Assembly (NCBI GenBank): GCA_050742535.1
Contig: JBOGIQ010000293.1
Coordinates: 1-7,766, forward strand
Length of the DNA: 7,766 nucleotides
Origin: Gp6-AA40 sp050742535
GTDB lineage: Bacteria > Acidobacteriota > Vicinamibacteria > Vicinamibacterales > UBA2999
Direction: 5' to 3'
Shown: positions 1-6,488 of the stretch, one piece after another
How the letters are laid out: every line of letters begins with the position of its first letter
Numbering within the stretch: position 1 is the first letter of the stretch
Notes under the pieces: model-generated
Seen by the model: the letters and a program-made list of their open reading frames with translations, nothing else
Databases searched by the model: none
What the model was told of the DNA's origin: nothing
Program-made: the position numbers and the translations under genes

Positions 1-75
1 CAGCCAGACCGCGCCTGCGAAGAGTGTCGATTGCCACAGATGATCGAGGACATCGAACGGCAGCCAGGACGTCAT
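1..75 (-). CDS. M56 family (BlaR1-type) membrane peptidase, N-terminal fragment cut by the window edge
   Basis: Reading the minus strand from an ATG at 75-73 gives 25 open codons running off the window. The peptide contains HLWQSTLFAGAVWL, the amphipathic-to-hydrophobic start typical of the first membrane helix of M56/BlaR1-type peptidases. The ATG overlaps the stop of the upstream BlaI-type gene as ATGA, a tight translational coupling usual for blaI-blaR pairs. In the family, BlaR1/MecR1 proteins are polytopic membrane zinc metalloproteases with an HEXXH motif that inactivate the partner repressor on a signal. The motif and any sensor domain lie outside the window, so the signal cannot be inferred; in Acidobacteriota many such proteins have no beta-lactam sensor domain. 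The call rests on a short peptide plus gene context. Confidence 0.75.
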   Translation of the reverse strand, partial: MTSWLPFDVLDHLWQSTLFAGAVWL

Positions 76-458
76 CGCGCGCCGCCTTTCTTCAGGTGGT
101 TCTTGAGGGCTTCTTCCGCCTCTTTGATGTCGTCCATCGTCAGCTTGCCCGACTCGACGAGCCGCGCGATGATCGGCTTCGGCCGCCCGCCGAACAGCCC
201 CAGCAGCTCGTCGAGGAGCGTCGTGTGCGCTTCGTCGCGGGTGACGGCCGCCTCGAAGATGTTGGCGTTGCTGATCCGCTTGATGCAGCGGAGCGCACCC
301 TTCTTTTCGAGCCGGTAGACGACGGTTTGAACGGTGGTGAACGCGGGTCTTCCCCTGGCCGGCAGGGCGTCATGGATCTCGCGGATCGAGCAGGCACCCT
401 CGTTCCAGAGCACCTCCATGATCTGCAGCTCGGGCTTGGTATATGAGCGTCCAGACAT
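72..458 (-). CDS. BlaI/MecI/CopY-family transcriptional repressor
   Basis: This 128-residue protein matches the family's usual length (about 120-130). An N-terminal winged helix-turn-helix occupies about residues 5-72: the opening YTKPELQIMEVLW, the SIREIHDAL helix and the recognition helix around TTVQTVVYRLEKKG (41-54) are all typical. Residues about 75-125 form the helical dimerisation part, with DELLGLFGG and a charged C-terminal helix. In the family, dimers bind short dyads in promoters and are inactivated by proteolysis by the partner M56 protease, whose gene follows with a 4-base overlap. The start at 458 has no good Shine-Dalgarno sequence (the upstream bases read TAATAGTTCGCC), so initiation may be weak or the leader very short. 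Autoregulation is likely because a perfect palindrome lies 26-41 bases upstream. The family call is firm; the regulated genes are not known. Confidence 0.93.
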   Translation of the reverse strand: MSGRSYTKPELQIMEVLWNEGACSIREIHDALPARGRPAFTTVQTVVYRLEKKGALRCIKRISNANIFEAAVTRDEAHTTLLDELLGLFGGRPKPIIARLVESGKLTMDDIKEAEEALKNHLKKGGAR

Positions 459-483
459 GGCGAACTATTAGGCTCGCCGATCT

Positions 484-499
484 AACTATATTTATAGTT
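484..499. promoter_or_regulatory. Probable BlaI-type operator palindrome
   Basis: AACTATATTTATAGTT is a perfect inverted repeat of 7+2+7 bases in the 59-base gap upstream of the repressor gene. BlaI-family operators are short dyads of this kind, although the best known ones are built on TACA/TGTA, so the core here (TATA/TATA) differs. It covers the predicted -10 box, the position expected for an autorepressor site. A further half-site-like AACTATTA lies at 463-470. It is also strikingly AT-rich against its GC-rich surroundings. The binding role is inferred. Confidence 0.6.
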
Positions 500-513
500 G
501 GATCACAAGTGAA
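485..513 (-). promoter_or_regulatory. Predicted sigma70-type promoter of the repressor/M56 pair
   Basis: On the minus strand a -35 box TTCACT (513-508; 4 of 6 consensus bases) is followed, after exactly 17 bases, by a -10 box TATAGT (490-485; 5 of 6). Transcription would start near 478, giving a leader of about 20 bases. The -10 lies inside the palindrome at 484-499, so a repressor bound there would block polymerase. The -35 box sits just beyond the end of the neighbouring hypothetical gene (stop at 518-520). This is a prediction from sequence match only. Confidence 0.5.
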
Positions 514-517
514 AAGC

Positions 518-910
518 TCAGCGCCGTTTCTGTGATGGGGCCCAGGGCAGCGGCACGTCACGGAATGCGGCGATGCCGGCCTTCGTAAGCGCAGCCAATT
601 CCTTCGCCTGATCCGCGTCGATCGTCGTGAAGTTGAAGCACGACAGTCCGTGCATCCGCTTCTTCAATTCCGGCGACAACGACTGCACCAGACGGGGAGC
701 CGCATACACCGGCATCAGGAAGTAGCTGACGTAATGCTTCCTGGTCCGCACGCCTGCGACGGACAGCGGCCGGCCGATCCGATCCTGCATCGTCGGCGAC
801 GCGACCTGGAAGTCGCCCGGCCGATCGACGGTGACGACGAGCTCGTCGGACTGTGCCGCGAGAACCTCGCGCAGGGTTGTGAAGGTGTCGTCGAGCGATG
901 ACTTCGGCAT
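518..910 (-). CDS. Conserved hypothetical protein, small and cytoplasmic
   Basis: This reading frame encodes 130 residues with no signal peptide or membrane segment. I do not recognise a named function. It looks like a real gene: the central part has motifs that read as a conserved small-domain family, namely DRIGRPLSVAGVR (43-55), KHYVSYFLMPVY (58-69) and SPELKKRMHGLSCFNF (79-94), followed by a helix LAALTKAGIAAFRD (105-118). The KKRMxG...CFNF pattern is loosely reminiscent of the DUF1801/YdhG group, but this is memory of style rather than a firm match. No clear Shine-Dalgarno sequence precedes the ATG at 910. Two hairpins separate it from the ankyrin gene 63 bases upstream, so it may or may not be read through from that operon. 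It lies immediately before the BlaI-type promoter in the same direction. Confidence 0.7.
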   Translation of the reverse strand: MPKSSLDDTFTTLREVLAAQSDELVVTVDRPGDFQVASPTMQDRIGRPLSVAGVRTRKHYVSYFLMPVYAAPRLVQSLSPELKKRMHGLSCFNFTTIDADQAKELAALTKAGIAAFRDVPLPWAPSQKRR

Positions 911-921
911 CGATGCGGTGG

Positions 922-967
922 GGCGAGCCTTGTCAGGCTCGCCAACGCGGACGTAACAGCGTCCGCG
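922..967. repeat. Pair of adjacent hairpins of identical geometry
   Basis: Two perfect inverted repeats stand two bases apart in the gap between the ankyrin gene and the small hypothetical gene. The first is GGCGAGCC / GGCTCGCC at 922-929 and 936-943 with a 6-base loop. The second is CGCGGACG / CGTCCGCG at 946-953 and 960-967, also with a 6-base loop. Each is therefore 8+6+8. No T-tract follows on either strand, so a classical intrinsic terminator is not shown. The pair resembles a REP/BIME-type intergenic element and might still slow or end transcription or protect the 3' end of the operon mRNA. Confidence 0.7.
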
Positions 968-973
968 CCACGA

Positions 974-2539
974 TCAGTTGTCCGGATCGTCCTGCGCGCC
1001 GTTGGCGCGACGTTCCGGTGCAGCAGCGCCGGTTGGTGTGCCCTCAGTCCCGCCCAGCTCGCGAATCACCTTGGCCGTTTCAGGACGCTCCACGCCGGAC
1101 CGGCCGTCGAAGCCGAAGCCGCCGGCGCGGCCGAGCGCGTGATCCAGCGGCGTGAGCCCGCGCCGGTCCGCGGCGTTCAGACTGGCACCGGATGCGTGCA
1201 GGAACTTCACGACGTCCGTCAGACCCCAGAGCGCCGCTCCGTGCAGCGCCGTGCGGCCCTGCGTGGTCTCGGCGCCGTTGACGCTGGCGCCGGCGGCCGT
1301 CAACAGCTTGATCGACTCGATGATGTCCTTCTCGGTCTTGCTGCGGCCGGTCATGTCTTCTTCGCGGGTGTTGACATTGGCCGCCATCATCACGGCGGTG
1401 ACACCGTTGCGCGTGGCCGCCTTCGCGCTCGCGCCTTTCTCGAGCAGCAGCTTGATTACTGCGAGGTCGGCAGCCTTTGCCGCGCGGATCAGCGGAGTCG
1501 TTCCGACCCCGAGCACGCCATCGCCGCCGCGATCGAGCTTGGTGCGGTAGGGCAGCTGTGCCCGGAGCGCTGCGTCAACGCGGGCGCCCTTCGCCAGGAG
1601 CATCTTGATGACCTCCAGGCTGGTCAGCGTGTCGTCCGTCTCGCGCGGCGCGGGGCGATTCGACGCGGGCACCGTATGTCCATCGACGGCGGCGTAGAGC
1701 GCCGTCTGGCCGACCTTGTCCTCCATGTTCACGTCGGCGCCGCGCCCGATCAGCAGTCCGGCGACGTCGTAATGGCCGCTGCTCAGCGCCAGGATGAGGG
1801 AGGTGTGGCGATCGGGATCGACGATGTTGACGTCCGCGCCGGCGTCGAGGAGGACCCTGACGCTCGCCACCTTGCCTTCGCGCGCGGAAAACAGCAGCGG
1901 CGTCAGGCCACCGGGCGGCAGCCACTTGTCGCGCGGCTCCTCCGTGCGCTGCCGCTCCCAGACGATGATCGACGATCGCGCGTTGACGTCGGCACCGGCT
2001 TCGATGAGCACTTTCATCGCATCGCCATGCCCTTCGGCCGCCGCCCACATCAACGGAGTCTGTCCGCGCCAGTTCTCGATCGGGTCGACCGTTGCGCCTT
2101 TTGCGAGCAGGGCGCGGATGGCGTCCGGCTTCCCGGTGCGCGCGCAGAGATGCAGGGCGGTCTCACCGAGCGGACCGGTCGCGTTGGCGCCGACGCCGGC
2201 CTTGAGCAGCCGATCGACGACGGGAGCGCTGCCGTTCTCGCAGGCGAGCGCCATCGGCGTGACGCCGTAGCGGTTCTGCGCCTTGGCGTTGGCGCCGGCG
2301 CGAATCAGCCGATCCACGAGCGCCGCGTCGTCGTTGCGGACGGCCCAGTGCAGTGCCGTCGTGCCGTCGGCTTCCGTCGCGTTGACGTCCACCTTCTTCT
2401 GCAGCAGCGCCGCGGCGGCCGTGCTGTTGCCTGCCTTGACGGCGTCGATCAGACGCGTGTCGCGCGGCACGGCCGGGCCCGCGGCATCGGCCAGGGCCGC
2501 GACGAGCGTCAGGGAGACGGCAATTGCTAATTCGCGCAT
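974..2539 (-). CDS. Exported ankyrin-repeat protein
   Basis: The 521-residue product begins with a Sec-type signal peptide: the hydrophobic LAIAVSLTLVAALADA is followed by a likely cleavage near residue 19 or 20. Almost all the rest is ankyrin repeats, about 11-12 of them, with clear units starting near residues 27, 59, 92, 125, 159, 211, 245, 278, 346, 379, 428 and 461. Signatures such as GxTALHWAV, GQTPLMWAAAEGH and LLxAGADVN recur. Three repeats carry inserted loops (about 190-210, 285-305 and 390-405), and the last 25 residues are a polar tail. Ankyrin repeats bind proteins, so a periplasmic scaffold or binding role is likely; no catalytic domain is visible. A GGAG Shine-Dalgarno (2549-2546) lies six bases before the ATG. 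It is the last gene of the operon with the DUF1592 and DUF1552 genes, 41 bases after the latter. The partner is unknown. Confidence 0.93.
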   Translation of the reverse strand: MRELAIAVSLTLVAALADAAGPAVPRDTRLIDAVKAGNSTAAAALLQKKVDVNATEADGTTALHWAVRNDDAALVDRLIRAGANAKAQNRYGVTPMALACENGSAPVVDRLLKAGVGANATGPLGETALHLCARTGKPDAIRALLAKGATVDPIENWRGQTPLMWAAAEGHGDAMKVLIEAGADVNARSSIIVWERQRTEEPRDKWLPPGGLTPLLFSAREGKVASVRVLLDAGADVNIVDPDRHTSLILALSSGHYDVAGLLIGRGADVNMEDKVGQTALYAAVDGHTVPASNRPAPRETDDTLTSLEVIKMLLAKGARVDAALRAQLPYRTKLDRGGDGVLGVGTTPLIRAAKAADLAVIKLLLEKGASAKAATRNGVTAVMMAANVNTREEDMTGRSKTEKDIIESIKLLTAAGASVNGAETTQGRTALHGAALWGLTDVVKFLHASGASLNAADRRGLTPLDHALGRAGGFGFDGRSGVERPETAKVIRELGGTEGTPTGAAAPERRANGAQDDPDN

Positions 2540-2551
2540 CGAGTTCTCCGA

Positions 2552-2575
2552 GTCCGCCTGAAGGCGGACACTACG
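2552..2575 (-). repeat. Hairpin repeat in front of the ankyrin gene
   Basis: GTCCGCC and GGCGGAC (2552-2558 and 2563-2569) flank a TGAA loop, read as TTCA on the transcribed minus strand. The ACTACG tail follows at 2570-2575. The element fills most of the 41-base gap between the DUF1552 stop and the ankyrin start and ends two bases before the GGAG ribosome-binding site. It is the same element, in the same orientation, as those near 3924 and 6489. Confidence 0.8.
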
Positions 2576-2580
2576 AACTT

Positions 2581-3915
2581 CTACAGGTTTGCCAACGTCC
2601 CGGTACTGTCTCCGAGGGACTCCTGGCGAACGCCTGCTTTGTCGAGCATCGAGACGAGCAGGTTCGTCATCGGCGTGTGATCCGTGTAACGCAGGTGGCG
2701 CCCGCCTTTCATCCGCCCCGCCGCGCCGCCAAGCACGAGGTTCGGCAGCGGGAAGTGATCGTGGGCGTTGCTGTTGCTCATGTTGCTGCCGTAGAGGAGC
2801 ACCAGGTTGTCGAGCAGCGAGCCGTCGCCGTCGGGCGTGTTCTTCAGCTTCTCCACGAACTCCGCGAACATGCCGACGTTGAACGTCTGAATGCGGACGT
2901 TCTTTTCCATCTTCTCTTCGCGATTCTGGTGGTGCGAAATCGCGTGGTGGCCGTCGGAGACGTTCACCTGCGGGTAGGTGCGGTTGCTGACCTCGCGCGA
3001 CACCATGAAGGTGATGACGCGGGTGACGTTCGCCTGATAGGCGAGCGCCATCAGGTCATACATGAGGCGGACGTGCTCCTCGAAATCGAACGGCACGCCC
3101 GCGGGCCGCGCCGGCAGCAGGAGCGATTCGTCGCCCTGGCTCTTCTCCGCGCGCTGAATCCGCCGCTCGATCTCCCTGATGTTCTCGAGGTATTCCGTCA
3201 TCGTCCGGCGATCGGACGGGCCGAGCGTTGCCTGCAGCGCGGAGACTTCACGTGTGATCGCGTCGAGGATCGAACGATCCTCGTGGATGCGCGCCTGGCG
3301 CTCGGCGGCGCTGCCGCCCTGGCCGAACATCCGCTCGAAGACCTTGCGCGGATTGATCTCCATCGGCAGCGGCGTCGTCGGCGTCCGCCACGACAGCGTG
3401 TTCATGTAGATGCAGCCGTAGTCGCGGTCGCACGACCCGATGAGGCCCGAGTGATCCTCGGTGGCGATCTCCATCGACGGGAGGATGGTCTCCTGCCCGA
3501 TCGCCTGCGCGGCGATCTGGTCGGCGGTGATACCCGCGTACGCGTCGACGCCCTGCGTGGCCTTCGGCCGCACGCCGCTCAGCCAGGTCGTCGGGCTCAG
3601 CGAATGGACCGCCGTCGTGTCGGCGGCCTTGTGGCCGAGGCCGGTCACGACGTTCATCGAGTCGCGGAACGGCTCCAGCGGCTTGAGGATCGGCGTGAAC
3701 TCGAAGCCCGCTCCCTCGGTCGCCGGCGTCCACTTGCTCATGACGGCGCCGTGCGGGATGTAGACGAAGCCAAGCTTCGGCACGCCCTTCGCGGCCGTCT
3801 GCGCCAGCAGCGTCCGGGCCGGAATCATCGAGTCGAGCAGCGGCAGCGCCAGGCTCGCACCCATTCCGCGCAGGAAGGTTCGCCGTGGCAGGTGCTTCTT
3901 GAAGATGACCATCAT
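2581..3915 (-). CDS. DUF1552 (HXXSHH) family protein with Tat signal
   Basis: This product is 444 residues, the usual length of the family. It begins with a twin-arginine signal: PRRTFLRGMG at 10-19, then a hydrophobic stretch through about residue 32 and a possible cleavage near ARTLLAQTA. The family-naming HXXSHH motif is present as HAISHH at 324-329. Its histidines suggest metal binding, but no reaction is established for the family. Other conserved-looking blocks are LGFVYIPHGAV (48-58), DRDYGCIYMNTLSW (163-176) and LVLLYGSNMSNSNAHDH (371-387). Tat export implies that it folds, perhaps with a cofactor, before leaving the cytoplasm. It follows the DUF1592 gene by 89 bases and precedes the ankyrin gene by 41, in one operon. 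Two ATGs stand in tandem (3915 and 3912); the second is better spaced from GGAG. An in-frame TAG ten codons upstream rules out a longer N-terminus. Confidence 0.95.
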   Translation of the reverse strand: MMVIFKKHLPRRTFLRGMGASLALPLLDSMIPARTLLAQTAAKGVPKLGFVYIPHGAVMSKWTPATEGAGFEFTPILKPLEPFRDSMNVVTGLGHKAADTTAVHSLSPTTWLSGVRPKATQGVDAYAGITADQIAAQAIGQETILPSMEIATEDHSGLIGSCDRDYGCIYMNTLSWRTPTTPLPMEINPRKVFERMFGQGGSAAERQARIHEDRSILDAITREVSALQATLGPSDRRTMTEYLENIREIERRIQRAEKSQGDESLLLPARPAGVPFDFEEHVRLMYDLMALAYQANVTRVITFMVSREVSNRTYPQVNVSDGHHAISHHQNREEKMEKNVRIQTFNVGMFAEFVEKLKNTPDGDGSLLDNLVLLYGSNMSNSNAHDHFPLPNLVLGGAAGRMKGGRHLRYTDHTPMTNLLVSMLDKAGVRQESLGDSTGTLANL

Positions 3916-3918
3916 CTG

Positions 3919-3922
3919 CTCC
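3919..3922 (-). promoter_or_regulatory. Ribosome-binding site that favours the second ATG of the DUF1552 gene
   Basis: GGAG at 3922-3919 is three bases from the ATG at 3915 but six bases from the ATG at 3912. The wider spacing is closer to the usual optimum, so the protein may start one residue later than the longest frame. The site begins one base after the last hairpin of the tandem repeat, so an intact hairpin would sit at the ribosome's edge. Confidence 0.55.
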
Positions 3923-3923
3923 G

Positions 3924-4000
3924 GTCCGCCTGAAGGCGGACACTACGTCTTCCCGGCTGAAGCCGGAAGCTACGTCAATCCGGCTAAAGCCGGACTCCAC
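3924..4000 (-). repeat. Three tandem hairpin repeats with 27-base period
   Basis: Three copies of a stem-TGAA-stem element followed by an N-CTACG-like tail fill the gap between the DUF1592 and DUF1552 genes. The four-base loops begin at 3931, 3958 and 3985, giving an exact 27-base period. The stems are GTCCGCC/GGCGGAC (3924-3941), CCGGC/GCCGG with extra outer pairs (3953-3966) and TCCGGC/GCCGGA with loop TAAA (3979-3994). Stem bases differ between copies while pairing is kept, so structure is conserved over sequence. Short hairpins of this style are familiar from Acidobacteriota intergenic regions; the function is unknown. Confidence 0.85.
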
Positions 4001-4004
4001 ACTG

Positions 4005-6464
4005 TCAATGCGACGCCGACAATCCGGCGGTGTCCGTTTGCGCCTTCTTCATCTGGAAGGGGGCGCTCGTCACGATCCCCAGCACGATTGATGAGAACCG
4101 GTAGTTCTGCGGCGCCGCCTCGCGCGCGACGGCGCGCACGATCGGCTTGTCCTTGTGCTCCACGCCACGGCCCAGGCCGTAGGTCATCAGCTTGTCGGTC
4201 AGCGTGCGGACGAACATCTCGGGCTGCGCCAGGATCGCTTTGCGCAAGCCGACGGGTCCGTCCACCGGCGCGCCCGTCCCGAGCTGGCCTGTCGAGTCGA
4301 TCGTTCCGCCGGTTTCCTTCACGCGCCACTCGCCCACGCCGTCGAAGTTTTCCAGCGCGAAGCCGAGCGGATCCATCACGCGGTGGCAGCTCGCGCAGGT
4401 CGGGTTGCGGCGGTGCTGCTCGAGCAGCGCACGCACCGACTTCGGTTCCTCGCCCTGCTTCTGCTCCAGCGTCGTATCGACGTTCGGCGGTGGCGGCGAC
4501 GGCGGCGTGCCGAGGATGTTCTCGAGGATGTATTTCCCGCGCAGCACCGGCGACGTCCGGTTCGGATAGGACGTGACCGTCAGGATGCTGCCCTGGCCGA
4601 GCAGGCCGCGGCGTTCCTCGCTCCGCAGCGTGACCCGCCGGAAATGGCTGCCGTAGACGTTCGGGATGCCGTAGTGCCGTGCCAGCCGTTCGTTGACGAA
4701 CGTATAGTTGGCGTTGAGCAGGTCGAGCACGCTGCGGTCCTCGCGGATGATGCTCTCCACGAACATCTCGGTCTCGCGGCGGAACGACTGCCGAAGCTCG
4801 TTGTCGAAGTTGGGGAAGTCGCCCGGTGTCGGCACGTGGTTCTTCAGGTTGCGCAGCAGCAGCCACTGGCTGGCGAAGTTCTCGACCAGCGCGCGCGATT
4901 TCTGGTCCGCGAGCATGCGGCGCACCTGCTGGGCGAGCACCGCCGGCTGGCTGAGGCGATTCTGCGCCGCCAGCGTCAGCAGCGTGTCGTCCGGGACCGA
5001 GCTCCACAGGAAGAACGACAGGCGCGACGCCAGTTCGAGGTCGCTCACCTTGGCGTTCCCGGCTGCGGGCGACGTTTCAGTGCGGAAGATGAACTTCGGA
5101 TTGGCGAGGACAAGACGCAGGCCCTGCTCGACCCCCTGCTCGAAGCTGCCCTTCTTGCGTCCTTCGGCGTCGAGCGCCATCACGGGCGCCATGTCGGCGT
5201 CGGTGACCGGACGCCGATACGCGCGACGCGCGATCGCGGACAGGATCGTGCGGGCGCAGCCGGCTTCCTCGGCCGCTTTCGCGGGTCTGCACGTAAAGAT
5301 GCGGCGGCGGCTCGGCGTGTCGCCCGGTCCGGTCGGGGTGTACGGCCCCGTCACGTTGACGTGCGTGATGAGCGGCAGGCCGTTCATGTCCTGCAGGTCG
5401 TGGTTGCGCTCGTGCGGCTGCAGCGGTTCGTCCGACTCGGCGGCGTTCCGGCGCACGAACGTGACGCCGACCATGTGCGGGCCGGCGCTCACCTTGACCT
5501 TCGTCTTCAGCCGCGCGTCGATCTTGTTCGCCGTGTCCGACATGTTCTGGTCGGACGCGAGGTTGTCCGCTTCGCCCCCAACCTGCACGAGGAACACCCG
5601 CTCGCCGTCGATCGAAATCTCCAGCTGATGCGGGAACTCGAGGCCGGTCATGTAGCCGACGATGTTGCGCAGCAGGAAGACGGCGAATTCGTATTCAGCG
5701 TCTTGCGGGAACTGATGCGTGAACAGCAGCCCGCCGCGCGTACCGAGCGGCAGTCCCTCGACGTGATCTTCCTGCGAGTCGTCCGGCGGCACACGGTACG
5801 CGGCGCGAATCAAATCGGTGTCGGTGCCCACCGCGAGGCTGCTGATCTTGCGCGCCGCGCCGAGGTACTGCTCGAGCAGCGATGGCGACACGCGCAGCAC
5901 GCCGGCGATGTTGTCGAATCCGTGGCTCTCATCGTCGGCCGGCAGCAGGTCGGTGACGTCGACCTCGAGGTCCAGCAAATCGCGGATGACGTTGCCGTAC
6001 TCGGTCCTGTTCAGGCGGTGCACCGGCTTGAAGCCGGGATCGGGGCTCCGGCGCGCCTGCGCGTCGAGCGTGTTCTCCAGCGCAACGATGAAGGTATTCA
6101 TCGCCGCCTCGTCCGGGCGCGGCATTCCCTGCGGAGGCATCATCCCGCCACGCAGCTTGACCAGGGCCTTCTCCCAGATTTCCGAGTGCTGACCCGCCTG
6201 GGCAACCTGGATCCCTTCGAAGGAAATGCCCCCTGTCTTGGCGCGATCGTTATGGCAGGTCGCGCAGTACTTCTGCACAAGCGCCTGATCCGGCACCGTC
6301 GCCGTCGGCGCGGCCACGGGGGCAGCCGGTTCGGCGCGCTGGGTGCCAGCGGCGGGACGGGCAGGCGTCCGCCCGTCCTCGCGATCCGCCGCAAGGCGGA
6401 TCGACGCCGCGAGGAGCAGCGCAAAAACGCAGCCGCAGGCCCAGAACAGACGATGATGAAGCAC
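4005..6464 (-). CDS. DUF1592/DUF1588-type (PSD/PSCyt) dihaem cytochrome-like exported protein
   Basis: The 819-residue product opens with a hydrophobic signal or anchor (about 6-25) and a Pro/Ala-rich linker (about 33-57). A cytochrome-c-like segment follows with CATCH at 67-71. Next come a DUF1587-like block (LNRTEYGNVIRDLL, 151-164, to about 210), a beta-rich insert (about 225-375), a DUF1595-like block (CARTILSAIARRAYRRP, 403-419), a DUF1592-like block (about 440-560, with LASRLSFFLWSSVPDD), a DUF1588-like block (about 617-715, with TSPVLRGKYILENILGTPP and a second haem motif CASCH at 690-694) and a C-terminal DUF1585-like block (about 735-805). This order is typical of the large family in Planctomycetes and Acidobacteriota. 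Two CxxCH motifs mean covalent haem and an extracytoplasmic place; a redox role is likely but the substrate is unknown. The start is GTG, supported by GGAGGAG. It is the first gene of the operon. Confidence 0.95.
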   Translation of the reverse strand: MLHHRLFWACGCVFALLLAASIRLAADREDGRTPARPAAGTQRAEPAAPVAAPTATVPDQALVQKYCATCHNDRAKTGGISFEGIQVAQAGQHSEIWEKALVKLRGGMMPPQGMPRPDEAAMNTFIVALENTLDAQARRSPDPGFKPVHRLNRTEYGNVIRDLLDLEVDVTDLLPADDESHGFDNIAGVLRVSPSLLEQYLGAARKISSLAVGTDTDLIRAAYRVPPDDSQEDHVEGLPLGTRGGLLFTHQFPQDAEYEFAVFLLRNIVGYMTGLEFPHQLEISIDGERVFLVQVGGEADNLASDQNMSDTANKIDARLKTKVKVSAGPHMVGVTFVRRNAAESDEPLQPHERNHDLQDMNGLPLITHVNVTGPYTPTGPGDTPSRRRIFTCRPAKAAEEAGCARTILSAIARRAYRRPVTDADMAPVMALDAEGRKKGSFEQGVEQGLRLVLANPKFIFRTETSPAAGNAKVSDLELASRLSFFLWSSVPDDTLLTLAAQNRLSQPAVLAQQVRRMLADQKSRALVENFASQWLLLRNLKNHVPTPGDFPNFDNELRQSFRRETEMFVESIIREDRSVLDLLNANYTFVNERLARHYGIPNVYGSHFRRVTLRSEERRGLLGQGSILTVTSYPNRTSPVLRGKYILENILGTPPSPPPPNVDTTLEQKQGEEPKSVRALLEQHRRNPTCASCHRVMDPLGFALENFDGVGEWRVKETGGTIDSTGQLGTGAPVDGPVGLRKAILAQPEMFVRTLTDKLMTYGLGRGVEHKDKPIVRAVAREAAPQNYRFSSIVLGIVTSAPFQMKKAQTDTAGLSASH

Positions 6465-6473
6465 GCTGCGGAA

Positions 6474-6480
6474 CTCCTCC
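6474..6480 (-). promoter_or_regulatory. Strong ribosome-binding site that sets a GTG start
   Basis: GGAGGAG on the minus strand lies nine bases before GTG at 6464-6462. The frame has no ATG until codon 108, well after the first haem motif, and an in-frame TAG lies upstream (6509-6507). The GTG is thus the only sensible start for the cytochrome-like protein. Confidence 0.75.
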
Positions 6481-6488
6481 CGGCTTCT

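Noticed and set aside
922..967. Intrinsic (rho-independent) terminator
   Set aside because: Strong stems are present but no T-rich tract follows on either strand, so only a general hairpin role can be claimed.
1139..2530. A 463-codon plus-strand frame opposite the ankyrin gene, with repetitive sequence
   Set aside because: The repeats merely mirror the ankyrin repeats on the other strand.
2524..3933. A 469-codon plus-strand frame opposite the DUF1552 gene
   Set aside because: Same shadow effect; the minus strand carries the Tat signal and the HXXSHH motif, and this frame has no domain and no ribosome-binding site of note.
3248..4000. A 250-codon minus-strand frame beginning in the hairpin array
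   Set aside because: After the repeat-derived N-terminus it runs out of frame through the DUF1552 gene and reads as Arg/Ala/Asp-rich noise.
3924..4000. CRISPR array, because of regularly spaced palindromic units
   Set aside because: There are only three units with a 27-base period, almost no spacer, diverged repeats and no cas genes.
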